A stretch of 64,000 nucleotides of DNA from Flavobacterium sp. HJ-32-4. GTDB taxonomy: Bacteria > Bacteroidota > Bacteroidia > Flavobacteriales > Flavobacteriaceae. This document shows, in pieces, positions 25,360 to 33,277 of the stretch (within the stretch, counting starts at the first letter, position 1; each line of letters begins with the position of its first letter). The notes beneath the pieces are model-generated. The model saw nothing but the letters and a program-made list of their open reading frames with translations. It made no database searches and was not told the origin of the DNA. Position numbers and translations under genes: made by a program. Where the stretch lies: positions 682,001 through 746,000 of the forward strand of contig NZ_CP092832.1 of NCBI RefSeq assembly GCF_022532105.1, written 5' to 3'.

Positions 25360-26265
25360 AACTCCAAGCCAGTCCACCGGCCGCTGCAATACCGCAACTA
25401 ATCGGGCTTCTTCGGAGCCCGGCTGGGGCTGGTGGTCATACACCCACTGCACATGCGGCGGAAGGCTCATCAGGATACTCTCGATGCGCCCATTGGTACG
25501 CAAGCCGAAAAGCGTTCCCTTGTCGTGCACGAGGTTGAACTCGACATAGCGTCCCCGGCGGATTTCCTGCCAGGTGCGTTGCTCGCTTGTATACGGCATG
25601 TTTTTCCGCTTCTCTGCGATCGGACCATAGGCAGACAGGAAACTATTACCCACGTCGGTAACGAAGGCATACCAATCATCCATGGTGCGGTTTTGATCTG
25701 CCCGGCAATAGTCGAAAAACAGGCCCCCAACGCCGCGCGCTTCGTGTCGATGGGCGTTCCAGAAGTAGGTGTCACACTGTTTTTTGTATTTCGGATAGAA
25801 CGCCGCGTCATGGCGGTCACAGGCGTCTTTGCAAACGTGGTGAAAATGCGCGGCGTCTTCGTCGAAGAGGTAGTATGGGGTCAGATCCTGCCCGCCCCCA
25901 AACCAGCTGTCGACCACGTTTCCGGCTTCGTCATACATCTCAAAATAGCGCCAATTGGCATGCACGGTGGGCACCATCGGATTTTTGGGATGTAGCACGA
26001 GTGAGAGTCCACACGCGAAAAAATCAACATCCCCAACACCGAACATTTTCTGCATCGGCTCGGGTAGTTTGCCGTGTACACCGGAAATATTCACCCCGCC
26101 TTTCTCAAAGACAGCCCCGTTCTCGATGACACGGGTGCGGCCGCCACCGCCTTCCGGACGGTCCCAAAGGTCTTCGCGGAAACGGGCCTGGCCGTCAATG
26201 GCTTCGATGCCGTTGGTGATAGTATCCTGGAGCTGGTGGATATAATCGAAGAAACGTTCTTTCAT
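25348..26265 (-). CDS. hemF: Oxygen-dependent coproporphyrinogen III oxidase
   Basis: 305 residues, full length. Converts coproporphyrinogen III to protoporphyrinogen IX using O2. Family motifs GGGRTRVIENG, VPTVHANWRYFE, SWFGGGQDLTPYY and RRGRYVEFNLVHDKGT are all present. Its stop codon lies inside the right arm of element E4, so the last residues (VEGG) are partly encoded by repeat sequence. About 190 bases, containing repeat copy B, separate it from hemE. Confidence 0.97.
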   Translation of the reverse strand: MKERFFDYIHQLQDTITNGIEAIDGQARFREDLWDRPEGGGGRTRVIENGAVFEKGGVNISGVHGKLPEPMQKMFGVGDVDFFACGLSLVLHPKNPMVPTVHANWRYFEMYDEAGNVVDSWFGGGQDLTPYYLFDEDAAHFHHVCKDACDRHDAAFYPKYKKQCDTYFWNAHRHEARGVGGLFFDYCRADQNRTMDDWYAFVTDVGNSFLSAYGPIAEKRKNMPYTSEQRTWQEIRRGRYVEFNLVHDKGTLFGLRTNGRIESILMSLPPHVQWVYDHQPQPGSEEARLVAVLQRPVDWLGVEGG

Positions 26266-26298
26266 CTTTATCAGTTGTTAGAAGCGCTGCCGCGTGAG

Positions 26299-26407
26299 GG
26301 ATGGAAGCGGCAGCCTTTTTGCTTTCCAAGCCATTTTCGGGGAGCCTGCCACGGCCCGTAACCGGTAGGTTAGCGGTATGCCAGGCAAAAAGCTAGAGCG
26401 GACAGCC
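26299..26407 (-). repeat. 3'-flank repeat element, copy B (downstream of hemE)
   Basis: The same two boundary blocks as copy A: minus-strand GGCTGTCCGCTCTAGCTTTTT at 26387-26407 and AAAAGGCTGCCGCTTCCATCC at 26299-26319. It lies about 50 bases after hemE in hemE orientation. Just outside, GCTGCCGC pairs with GCGGCAGC (26285-26315), forming a strong hairpin. The 26408-26458 segment, GC-rich and starting GGATTTTGGGCGTGCC on the minus strand, may belong to the same element. Confidence 0.7.
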
Positions 26408-26458
26408 CGACCCCTTTGCTGGTGTAGGGAGGGCCGAGGGGGGCACGCCCAAAATCCT

Positions 26459-27481
26459 TTATTTGTATTCCTTTACCGCGTCCACAAAAGCCCTGGCATG
26501 GTCCACCGGAATATTCGGCAGGATACCATGCCCGAGGTTGACGATATAGTTGTCTTTGCCGAACTCGTCGATCATCTGGTGCACCATTTTCTTGATGGTG
26601 GGGATGGGCGAGAGCAGCCTTGACGGGTCGAAGTTGCCCTGGAGCGTGATGCGCCCTCCGGAAAGGTAGCGCGCGTTCCGCGGTGAGCACGTCCAGTCGA
26701 CGCCCAATGCCGATGCCTTTGATTTTCCCATCTCGCCCAGGGCGAACCAGCAGCCTTTTCCGAAGACGATGACCTTGGTTTCCGGGGCCAGTGCCTCGAC
26801 GATCTGGTTGATATACTGCCAAGAGAATTCCTGGTAATCGACCGGTGACAGCATTCCGCCCCACGAGTCAAACACCTGAACGGCATTCACCCCGGCTTTC
26901 ACCTTCTCTTTCAGGTACGCGATGGTGGTGTCGGTGATTTTCTGCAACAGCGTGTGTGCCGCCTCCGGATGGGTAAAGCAGAAGCCTTTGGCGGTATCGA
27001 AACTCTTCGAGCCACGGCCTTCCACGGCATAGCAGAAGATCGTCCAGGGCGAACCGGCAAAGCCGATCAGTGGCACTTCGTCGGCAAGCATTTCTTTGGT
27101 GAGCTTGATTGCGTCCATGACGTAGCCAAGCGTTTCATGGATGTCGGGTACGATCACGTTCTCTACGTCCTTCGCCGAGCGGATGGGGTTCGGCAGGAAG
27201 GGCCCCACGCTTTCTTTCATCTCGACCTCAATATTCATCGCCTGCGGCACCACGAGGATATCAGAGAACAGGATAGCGGCATCGGGTTGTATGATGCGGA
27301 TGGGCTGCACGGTGATTTCGGCAGCGAGCTCGGGTGTGCGGCAGCGCGTGAAAAAGTCGTATTTATCGCGAAGTGCGCGGAATTCAGGCAGGTAGCGACC
27401 CGCCTGGCGCATCATCCATACGGGTGGACGTTCGACAGTTTCGTTATTGAGGGCTTTGAGGAAGAGGTCGTTTTTTATCAT
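26459..27481 (-). CDS. hemE: Uroporphyrinogen decarboxylase
   Basis: 340 residues. Decarboxylates the four acetate side chains of uroporphyrinogen III to coproporphyrinogen III. N-terminal signature [16 protein letters not shown] and [16 protein letters not shown], with catalytic Asp in [11 protein letters not shown]. The start at 27481 gives the family N-terminus [11 protein letters not shown]; the longer frame to 27685 overlaps hemD and is rejected. Confidence 0.97.
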   Translation of the reverse strand: MIKNDLFLKALNNETVERPPVWMMRQAGRYLPEFRALRDKYDFFTRCRTPELAAEITVQPIRIIQPDAAILFSDILVVPQAMNIEVEMKESVGPFLPNPIRSAKDVENVIVPDIHETLGYVMDAIKLTKEMLADEVPLIGFAGSPWTIFCYAVEGRGSKSFDTAKGFCFTHPEAAHTLLQKITDTTIAYLKEKVKAGVNAVQVFDSWGGMLSPVDYQEFSWQYINQIVEALAPETKVIVFGKGCWFALGEMGKSKASALGVDWTCSPRNARYLSGGRITLQGNFDPSRLLSPIPTIKKMVHQMIDEFGKDNYIVNLGHGILPNIPVDHARAFVDAVKEYK

Positions 27482-27526
27482 AGTGTTGGGCCGCGATGGC
27501 CTATTGTTTTTCGTTGAGAATGATAG

Positions 27527-27553
27527 GGACACTAAGGCGCTAAGACGCAAGGG
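27527..27553 (-). repeat. Solo octamer array (CTAAGRCG type) over the hemD stop
   Basis: Plus-strand ACTAAGGC, GCTAAGAC, GCAAGGGT: three degenerate 8-base units. The array spans the hemD stop codon (27540-27542) and encodes its last residues. It has no partner arm nearby. It is short and the weakest of the arrays. Confidence 0.45.
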
Positions 27554-28232
27554 TTTTGTAATAGTTGATACACTGCACAATCGTATTTTCGATTGTGGGT
27601 TTATGGGCGATGACGGTATTCGTCGGAATGACTGGATTCGAACCAGCAACATATTGGGCGACCGCCGAAGCCGTGGTCGCACCAATGCAGAAGCAGGTTT
27701 GCGTTGATAAGGTGTTGGCGCGCACGAAACTTGCTACGGCTGACGGGCTGAAAAACAGGATGCCATCAATGGGCACTTCGACTTTTACAGGCGTCAGGTC
27801 GGTTTCGTAAACCTCTATTTCATTGAATCGTACCCCGGCTGATGACAATTGCGTGGGCAGGGTGTCAAGACGCATCGCTCCGGAAAAAAAAGTGAAGGAC
27901 GCGTCGCGGTATCCGTCAATGATGTGATCCGATAAATGTGCGGCATCGTCTTCCGAGGCCAGTACCGTGAACCCCCTTTGATCGAGCAGGTCGGCCGTTT
28001 TGGCACCGACGCAGAAAACGGGCCGGCGGCGAACGTCCTGCACATCGGGATGCGCGTCAACCGCTTTTACCGCATTCGCACTGGTAAAAATCAGGTATTC
28101 TCCGACGTTCGAGAGCGTGAAGGAACGCGCTTTTACCGAAATGAAGTCGGCCTCTATCACCGAAAGTCCCGCGTTCAGGAGGAATTGCTTTTGGTTGGGT
28201 TGCAGTCTTTTGGTGGAAAGGATGCGCGTCAT
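27540..28232 (-). CDS. hemD: Uroporphyrinogen-III synthase
   Basis: 230 residues. Cyclises hydroxymethylbilane to uroporphyrinogen III. The family diverges strongly; recognised from the N-terminal [19 protein letters not shown], the [10 protein letters not shown] motif, [11 protein letters not shown], the [10 protein letters not shown] motif, and its position between hemC and hemE. Its ATG overlaps the hemC stop (ATGA). Confidence 0.9.
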   Translation of the reverse strand: MTRILSTKRLQPNQKQFLLNAGLSVIEADFISVKARSFTLSNVGEYLIFTSANAVKAVDAHPDVQDVRRRPVFCVGAKTADLLDQRGFTVLASEDDAAHLSDHIIDGYRDASFTFFSGAMRLDTLPTQLSSAGVRFNEIEVYETDLTPVKVEVPIDGILFFSPSAVASFVRANTLSTQTCFCIGATTASAVAQYVAGSNPVIPTNTVIAHKPTIENTIVQCINYYKTLAS

Positions 28233-29155
28233 GACTCCTTTTCTTTGAGTTCACGTCGTATTTGTTCCATCACCGCCTCGCCTCCATTGGCCAGGATAAA
28301 CTCGGCACATTCGGTTCCGAAGGCCGCGTAATGTGTCGTCGGGGCGGTTCGTTCGATCTCGACTTTCTGCGTGCCATCGAGGGAGAACAACGCCCCGCGA
28401 AACCGGATTTCGTTCCCTTCGATAGTGGCCAACGCCCCAATTGGAGCCGTACAGCCGCCTTCCAGTTTGCGAAGGAACTCGCGCTCTACCCGGGTGGCGA
28501 TCTCTGTGTCGAAATCGTTGAGTTTCCCCACGGCCTCGCGGCAAAAGAGGTCTTCCGCCATGGCAACGACGACCATCGCACCCTGTGCCGGAGCAGGCAG
28601 CATCCAGTCGAGCACGATATGTTTCGGTGGTGTTTTGTCAATACGTTCGAGTCCGGCCGCGGCGAAAATCGCCCCGTTCCAGTCGTTATCGGCCAGTTTG
28701 GCAAGGCGGGTATTGACGTTTCCCCTCAGGTCTTCCACGCCGTGATTCGGGTAGCGGTGTAACCATTGGGCCCGACGGCGCAGGCTTCCGGTTGCGATGG
28801 TTCCCTCTGAGCCAAGGAAATCGAGATTCGTTTTGTAAACCAGGATATCGGATACATCCGCCCGTTCCAGTACCGCCGCCTGCACGATACCGCGCGGAAG
28901 GGCTGTAGGTACGTCTTTCATCGAATGCACGGCAATATCGACCTGGCCGTTGATCATCGCTATGTCAAGGGTTTTGGTAAAGATGCCGGTGATACCGAGT
29001 TCGTAAAGGGGCTTATCGAGGATGAGATCGCCCGTTGACTTAACGGCGACGATTTCGGTTTCGTATCCGAGAGCGTTCAGGCGGGCTTCCACCGTATGGG
29101 CCTGCCACAACGCCAATTCACTGTCGCGCGTTCCGATGCGTATGCATTTGCTCAT
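28229..29155 (-). CDS. hemC: Hydroxymethylbilane synthase (porphobilinogen deaminase)
   Basis: 308 residues. Polymerises four porphobilinogens into hydroxymethylbilane. IRIGTRDSELALWQA at the N-terminus, HSMKDVPT with active-site residues, and EGGCTAPIGA holding the Cys that binds the dipyrromethane cofactor. The start at 29155 overlaps the hemA stop (ATGA). The in-frame start at 29194 lies within hemA. Confidence 0.97.
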   Translation of the reverse strand: MSKCIRIGTRDSELALWQAHTVEARLNALGYETEIVAVKSTGDLILDKPLYELGITGIFTKTLDIAMINGQVDIAVHSMKDVPTALPRGIVQAAVLERADVSDILVYKTNLDFLGSEGTIATGSLRRRAQWLHRYPNHGVEDLRGNVNTRLAKLADNDWNGAIFAAAGLERIDKTPPKHIVLDWMLPAPAQGAMVVVAMAEDLFCREAVGKLNDFDTEIATRVEREFLRKLEGGCTAPIGALATIEGNEIRFRGALFSLDGTQKVEIERTAPTTHYAAFGTECAEFILANGGEAVMEQIRRELKEKES

Positions 29156-30408
29156 GCGCGATGGGTTTCGATGCGGAAGACCTTCTCGATCCACTCGATG
29201 CTTTCGTCGACCATGGTCGCTTCGTCTTTGAGGTGGTTGGCGAAATGGGTCGTAATCTTATGGATGATGCGATCGCTGATGATCTTGGCCTGTTCTTCGT
29301 TGAAGTTCGAGATTTTTTTGCTTTGGAAGTCGAGCTCCGACTCTTTGATTGCGTTGAGTTTCTCTTTCAACGCATGGATGGTCGGTGCAAATTTCCGGGC
29401 CTTTGTCCATGCGATAAACTCACTTTTGATTTCCTCGATAATGGCCTCCGCCGCCGGAATGTGCTTCTTGCGGTTCTCAAGCGTCTCGTCGGTGATCTGG
29501 GAAAGGTGGTCAAGGTGTACGAGCGTCACGCCTTCGACCGACATCACGTTTTCGTGTACGTTCTTCGGAATCGACAGATCCAGGATCAGGAGTGGCTTCC
29601 GCAGGTTGAGGATGGCCTTATCGACCGTCGGATTGGTAGCACCGGTGGCGACGACCAAAACGTCTGCTTTCTGCAATTCGGTCTGTAACTCGGCATAGTC
29701 GCGCACCACGAGGTTGAGTTTACCGGCCAGTTTTTCCGCTTTGTCACGGGTGCGGTTGATCAGTGTGATATGCGAATTTTTGGTATGCTTGACAAGATTC
29801 TCACAGGTATTCCGCCCGATTTTTCCCGTCCCAAAAAGCAGGATATTCTTCCCTCCTACATCCTCTACGTTTTTCAGTATGTATTGAACGGAAGCGAACG
29901 ACACGGAGGTGGCGCCACTGCTGATCTGCGTTTCGTTTTTGATTCGTTTGCTGGCCTGTATGACCGACGTCAGCAAGCGGTCAAGAAACGTATTGACAAG
30001 TCCCATCGCCTTCGCCTCGTTGAAACCCGCCTTCAATTGGCTGATGATCTCGAAATCGCCCAGTATCTGGCTATCCAGTCCGGTGCCTACACGAAACATG
30101 TGGCCGATGGCTTCGTGGTTCTTGAATACGTATCCGACTTGCTGGAAGAGTTCGACCGTTCCGTTTGTGTTGCCGCACAACAGCCCAATCAACTGGAAGG
30201 GGTGTTCGGCAAAACCGTAGATTTCGGTGCGGTTGCAGGTAGAGGTCACCAGCAGTGCGCCAATACCCTGTTGCTGCGCCTGTTCGAGCACACGCTGTTT
30301 CCCGGCGGCGTCGAGACTAAAGAGACCACGCGTTTCGGCATCTGCTTTTTTAAAACTGAGGCCAACGGCGTAAAACGAAGTGGATTTTGTGGCGCTGAGA
30401 TGTTCCAT
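29152..30408 (-). CDS. hemA: Glutamyl-tRNA reductase
   Basis: 418 residues. First committed step of C5-pathway heme synthesis: reduces glutamyl-tRNA to glutamate-1-semialdehyde. Catalytic Cys58 in TSTCNRTEIY, NADPH domain from about residue 175 (LLFGTGKIGRN), and a helical dimerisation domain at the C-terminus. First gene of the minus-strand heme cluster, with a -7 box 13 bases upstream. hemL, the next enzyme of the pathway, is not in the window. Confidence 0.97.
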   Translation of the reverse strand: MEHLSATKSTSFYAVGLSFKKADAETRGLFSLDAAGKQRVLEQAQQQGIGALLVTSTCNRTEIYGFAEHPFQLIGLLCGNTNGTVELFQQVGYVFKNHEAIGHMFRVGTGLDSQILGDFEIISQLKAGFNEAKAMGLVNTFLDRLLTSVIQASKRIKNETQISSGATSVSFASVQYILKNVEDVGGKNILLFGTGKIGRNTCENLVKHTKNSHITLINRTRDKAEKLAGKLNLVVRDYAELQTELQKADVLVVATGATNPTVDKAILNLRKPLLILDLSIPKNVHENVMSVEGVTLVHLDHLSQITDETLENRKKHIPAAEAIIEEIKSEFIAWTKARKFAPTIHALKEKLNAIKESELDFQSKKISNFNEEQAKIISDRIIHKITTHFANHLKDEATMVDESIEWIEKVFRIETHRA

Positions 30409-30420
30409 ATTCGATCGGTA

Positions 30421-30428
30421 CAAATGTA
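30421..30428 (-). promoter_or_regulatory. Candidate -7 box TACATTTG for the hem cluster
   Basis: Minus-strand TACATTTG 12 bases before the hemA ATG, in the 182-base divergent region shared with the AraC-type regulator. Confidence 0.55.
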
Positions 30429-30522
30429 TAGGCGTCTATCAGATAAAAATAACGCTGTAGGTTCTATTAATATCGTTTCCGGACTTTTTGATTTGTTTAG
30501 CACCTAAAAGGCTAATTATTCG

Positions 30523-30530
30523 TAGTTTTG
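30523..30530 (+). promoter_or_regulatory. Candidate -7 box TAGTTTTG for the AraC regulator
   Basis: TAGTTTTG 60 bases before the ATG at 30591. A TTG lies 27 bases upstream of it, longer than the usual spacing. Confidence 0.45.
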
Positions 30531-30590
30531 CAGTAACGACGCGGCCTTTAGCCGATGTTATATAGAATAAATCTAAATAACATTTTCCTG

Positions 30591-31490
30591 ATGCTTGTCA
30601 ATACATACGATAAAAATGTCGCTATGGGTTCAGAAGAGACTATAAAAATTGAAAATGATTTTACGCTGTTCCGTTTCCAGAATGACGGAGCCCAGCCTTT
30701 TCGCGTCCTGAAGGAAATTGCTACCGGCCTCATACAGTTTCATTTTTGTCTGAAAGGAAAGGCGAAATTGGTGTTCAATGAAGGCTCGTACGCGTTAGAT
30801 TTACGCGAAGAGAAAGCCTTCCTTCTCTACAATCCGCAGAAAGAATTACCGATGAACCTCGAGTTGGCACCGAATTCATGGGTCATTTCCGTGGTGGTGT
30901 CGATCAAGAAATTCCACTCGCTTTTTTCGGCCGAAGCCGACGTGATTCCCTTCCTTTCCGCTGAAAACCGCGACCGGAAGTACTATGACGAAAGTGACAT
31001 CACCCCGTCGATGTCAATCGTATTGAGCCAGTTGTTCCATTACCATCTGCATCCGTCCATCAAAAACCTGTATTACAAAGGGAAGGGATACGAATTGCTG
31101 AGCCTCTATTTCAACCGCACCGAAGATCCGGATGCCGAACAGTGTCCGTTTCTTATCGACGAAGAGAACGTCCTGAAAATCCGAAAAGCCAAAGACATCG
31201 TAATTGCCCATATGGCAGAACCACCCGGATTGCAGGAACTCGCCGACCAGGTTGGCCTTACACTGAAAAAACTGAAAATGGGTTTTAAGCAGGTGTATGG
31301 CGACAGCGTCTACAGTTTTCTCTTTGATTACAAGATGGAATACGCCCGAAAATTACTCGAAGATGGCACCCATAACGTCAACGAAGCCGGCCTGCGCATC
31401 GGCTACAGCACCGCAAGCCACTTTATTTCGGCCTTCAAAAAGAAATTCGGCACAACGCCGAAGAAGTACTTGATGTCGGTGGGGAGTTGA
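30591..31490 (+). CDS. AraC-family transcriptional regulator
   Basis: 299 residues from 30591; alternatives are 30555 and 30624 (MGSEETIKIEN). Residues ~1-180 form a sensor domain with a beta-rich cupin-like start (FHFCLKGKAKLVFNEG). The C-terminal ~95 residues carry the double helix-turn-helix of AraC proteins (GLQELADQVGLTLKKLKMGFK and NEAGLRIGYSTASHFISAFK). It lies between and divergent from hemA and upstream of hemH, so control of heme genes is likely by position; the ligand is unknown. Confidence 0.88.
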   Translation: MLVNTYDKNVAMGSEETIKIENDFTLFRFQNDGAQPFRVLKEIATGLIQFHFCLKGKAKLVFNEGSYALDLREEKAFLLYNPQKELPMNLELAPNSWVISVVVSIKKFHSLFSAEADVIPFLSAENRDRKYYDESDITPSMSIVLSQLFHYHLHPSIKNLYYKGKGYELLSLYFNRTEDPDAEQCPFLIDEENVLKIRKAKDIVIAHMAEPPGLQELADQVGLTLKKLKMGFKQVYGDSVYSFLFDYKMEYARKLLEDGTHNVNEAGLRIGYSTASHFISAFKKKFGTTPKKYLMSVGS

Positions 31491-31563
31491 GGGTTGGGGG
31501 TTCATGGTTCTTGGTTCATAGTTCTTAGTTCTTAGTTCATGGTTGAGAGTTGAGGGGTGAGAG
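31484..31563 (+). repeat. Solo heptamer array (GGTTCAT/AGTTCTT type), 80 bases
   Basis: Starts in the stop codon of the AraC gene. Units in order include GGTTCAT, GGTTCTT, GGTTCAT, AGTTCTT, AGTTCTT, AGTTCAT, GGTTGAG, AGTTGAG. It is the longest array in the window but has no reverse-complement arm before hemH at 31653, and no four-helix-bundle gene. The unit resembles the solo array at 493-527. Confidence 0.72.
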
Positions 31564-31652
31564 TGAACTACATGAATCCGGCGGCGCTTATCCTAATCTC
31601 GTATCTAGTTTGATTTTTATACTGACCTCTAACCACCGAAAATAGCTCATTT

Positions 31653-32678
31653 ATGAAAGGCGTCTTACTCGTCAACCTCGGTTCTCCCGATTCCCCACAT
31701 CCGAAAGATGTCAAACCGTATCTCGATGAATTCCTGATGGATAAATACGTCATCGACGTGCCCTATCTGCTGCGCGCCTTCCTCGTCAGGGGCATCATCC
31801 TGCGCAAACGTCCGGAGAACTCGGCCGAGGCCTATGAGAAGATCTGGTGGGACGAAGGGTCGCCGCTAATCGTCCTTTCCAATCGCATGCACAAAAAGGT
31901 TGCAAAACAGGTATCAGTGCCGGTGGGACTTGCCATGCGCTACGGGAAGCCGTCGTTGTTGACGGGTCTGCAGCAACTGGCGGATCAGGGCGTTGACGAC
32001 GTGCTGCTGTTTCCGCTCTATCCGCAATATGCCATGGCTTCGACCAAAACGATCGAGGTATTGGCGTCGGAACTGCAACAGAAGCATTTCCCGAACATGA
32101 AAATCACCAACTTCCCAGCGTTCTTCAACCGTCCGGATTATATCCAGAACCTGGCCGACTCAATTGCGGAAGGACTTCAGGGCTTTGAACACGACCACTT
32201 ACTGTTTTCCTACCATGGCATCCCGGAACGCCACATCCGGAAAACCGATATCACCAAATCGCACTGCCGCATCGACGGGAAATGTTGCGTGACGCCTTCT
32301 CCGGCGCATCAATTCTGCTACCGCCACCAATGTTATGAAACGACACGTCTGGTAGCGGAGAAACTGGGCCTTCCGGAAGGATCCTACAGCCAGACCTTCC
32401 AATCCCGGTTGGCGGGCGATAAGTGGCTGGATCCTTATACCGATGTCGAAATCAACAAAATGCCCGCAAAAGGCATCCGCAAACTGGCGGTCGTAACACC
32501 GGCGTTTGTCTCCGACTGTCTGGAAACGCTCGAGGAAATCGCGATGCGCGCCAAAGAGGAATACGAAGAGAACGGCGGGTCGGAATTCAAGGCCATTCCG
32601 TGCCTGAACGACCGTGACGACTGGTGTGCGACCGTAGCGAAATGGTGTAACGACTGGGCGGCATCGGGCGTTGCCTGA
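31653..32678 (+). CDS. hemH: Ferrochelatase
   Basis: 341 residues. Inserts Fe(II) into the porphyrin macrocycle in the last step of heme synthesis. N-terminal GVLLVNLGSPDSP, the active-site His in FSYHGIPERH, and the Glu-rich motif VSDCLETLEEI. A Cys-rich insertion (CRIDGKCC ... CYRHQC) may bind a metal; several Cys residues of this sort are seen in bacterial ferrochelatases. Confidence 0.97.
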   Translation: MKGVLLVNLGSPDSPHPKDVKPYLDEFLMDKYVIDVPYLLRAFLVRGIILRKRPENSAEAYEKIWWDEGSPLIVLSNRMHKKVAKQVSVPVGLAMRYGKPSLLTGLQQLADQGVDDVLLFPLYPQYAMASTKTIEVLASELQQKHFPNMKITNFPAFFNRPDYIQNLADSIAEGLQGFEHDHLLFSYHGIPERHIRKTDITKSHCRIDGKCCVTPSPAHQFCYRHQCYETTRLVAEKLGLPEGSYSQTFQSRLAGDKWLDPYTDVEINKMPAKGIRKLAVVTPAFVSDCLETLEEIAMRAKEEYEENGGSEFKAIPCLNDRDDWCATVAKWCNDWAASGVA

Positions 32679-32703
32679 CGTAGCGGATTATTTGGTATTT
32701 TTG
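32671..32703 (+). promoter_or_regulatory. Candidate promoter TTG-N22-TATTTTTG for hemJ
   Basis: TTG at 32671-32673 and TATTTTTG at 32696-32703, 28 bases before the hemJ ATG. The -33 element overlaps the end of hemH. Confidence 0.5.
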
Positions 32704-32731
32704 AACATACGGCCCGGCGCCGCTTCCGATT

Positions 32732-33277
32732 ATGGACTATAATTACATCAAATCCCTCCACCTCATCTTTGTGATCACCTGGTTCGCCGGCCTGTTCTAT
32801 ATCGTGCGCCTTTTCGTCTATCAGGTGGAAGCGGCTGCGATGCCGGAGCCCGAGCGGGAAATCCTTCGGAAGCAATACAAAATCATGGCCTATCGGCTAT
32901 GGTATATCATCACCTGGCCGTCGGCGGTGCTGGCTACGATTTTTGCCGTGACGCTGCTCTTCATGATGCCGGCCTGGTTGCAACAGGGGTGGATGCACGT
33001 AAAACTGGGCTTCGTGCTCTTGCTGTTCCTCTACCATTTCCAATGCCACCGTATTTTCAAGCAATTGCAGCGCGATGACGTGCGGCATACCTCGAATTTT
33101 ATGAGGCTGTGGAATGAAGGCGCTACCATCATCCTGTTTGCCGTCGTCTTCCTGGCCGTGATGAAAAACGCCCTCGATTGGGTATTCGGCGTGGTCGGAA
33201 TCATCTTGTTCTCCGTACTCATCATGCTCGGATTCCGTTTTTACAAACGCATCCGCGAACGAAACGCCCGCCCATGA
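32732..33277 (+). CDS. hemJ: HemJ-type protoporphyrinogen IX oxidase (CopD-like membrane protein)
   Basis: 181 residues with four predicted membrane helices. The conserved His10 in YIKSLHLIFVITWFAGLFY and the Lys in HVKLGFVLLL match the HemJ (UPF0093) family, which oxidises protoporphyrinogen IX. No hemG or hemY is present nearby, and the position right after hemH supports the assignment. Its stop overlaps the start of the histidine kinase gene (ATGA). Confidence 0.87.
   Translation: MDYNYIKSLHLIFVITWFAGLFYIVRLFVYQVEAAAMPEPEREILRKQYKIMAYRLWYIITWPSAVLATIFAVTLLFMMPAWLQQGWMHVKLGFVLLLFLYHFQCHRIFKQLQRDDVRHTSNFMRLWNEGATIILFAVVFLAVMKNALDWVFGVVGIILFSVLIMLGFRFYKRIRERNARP

Noticed and set aside
27482..27685. 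68-residue N-terminal extension of HemE
   Set aside because: It overlaps hemD and a repeat array, and is not part of the conserved protein.
18718..31563. CRISPR array interpretation of the tandem repeats
   Set aside because: Units are only 7-8 bases, contiguous without spacers, and come as inverted pairs. No cas gene is nearby.
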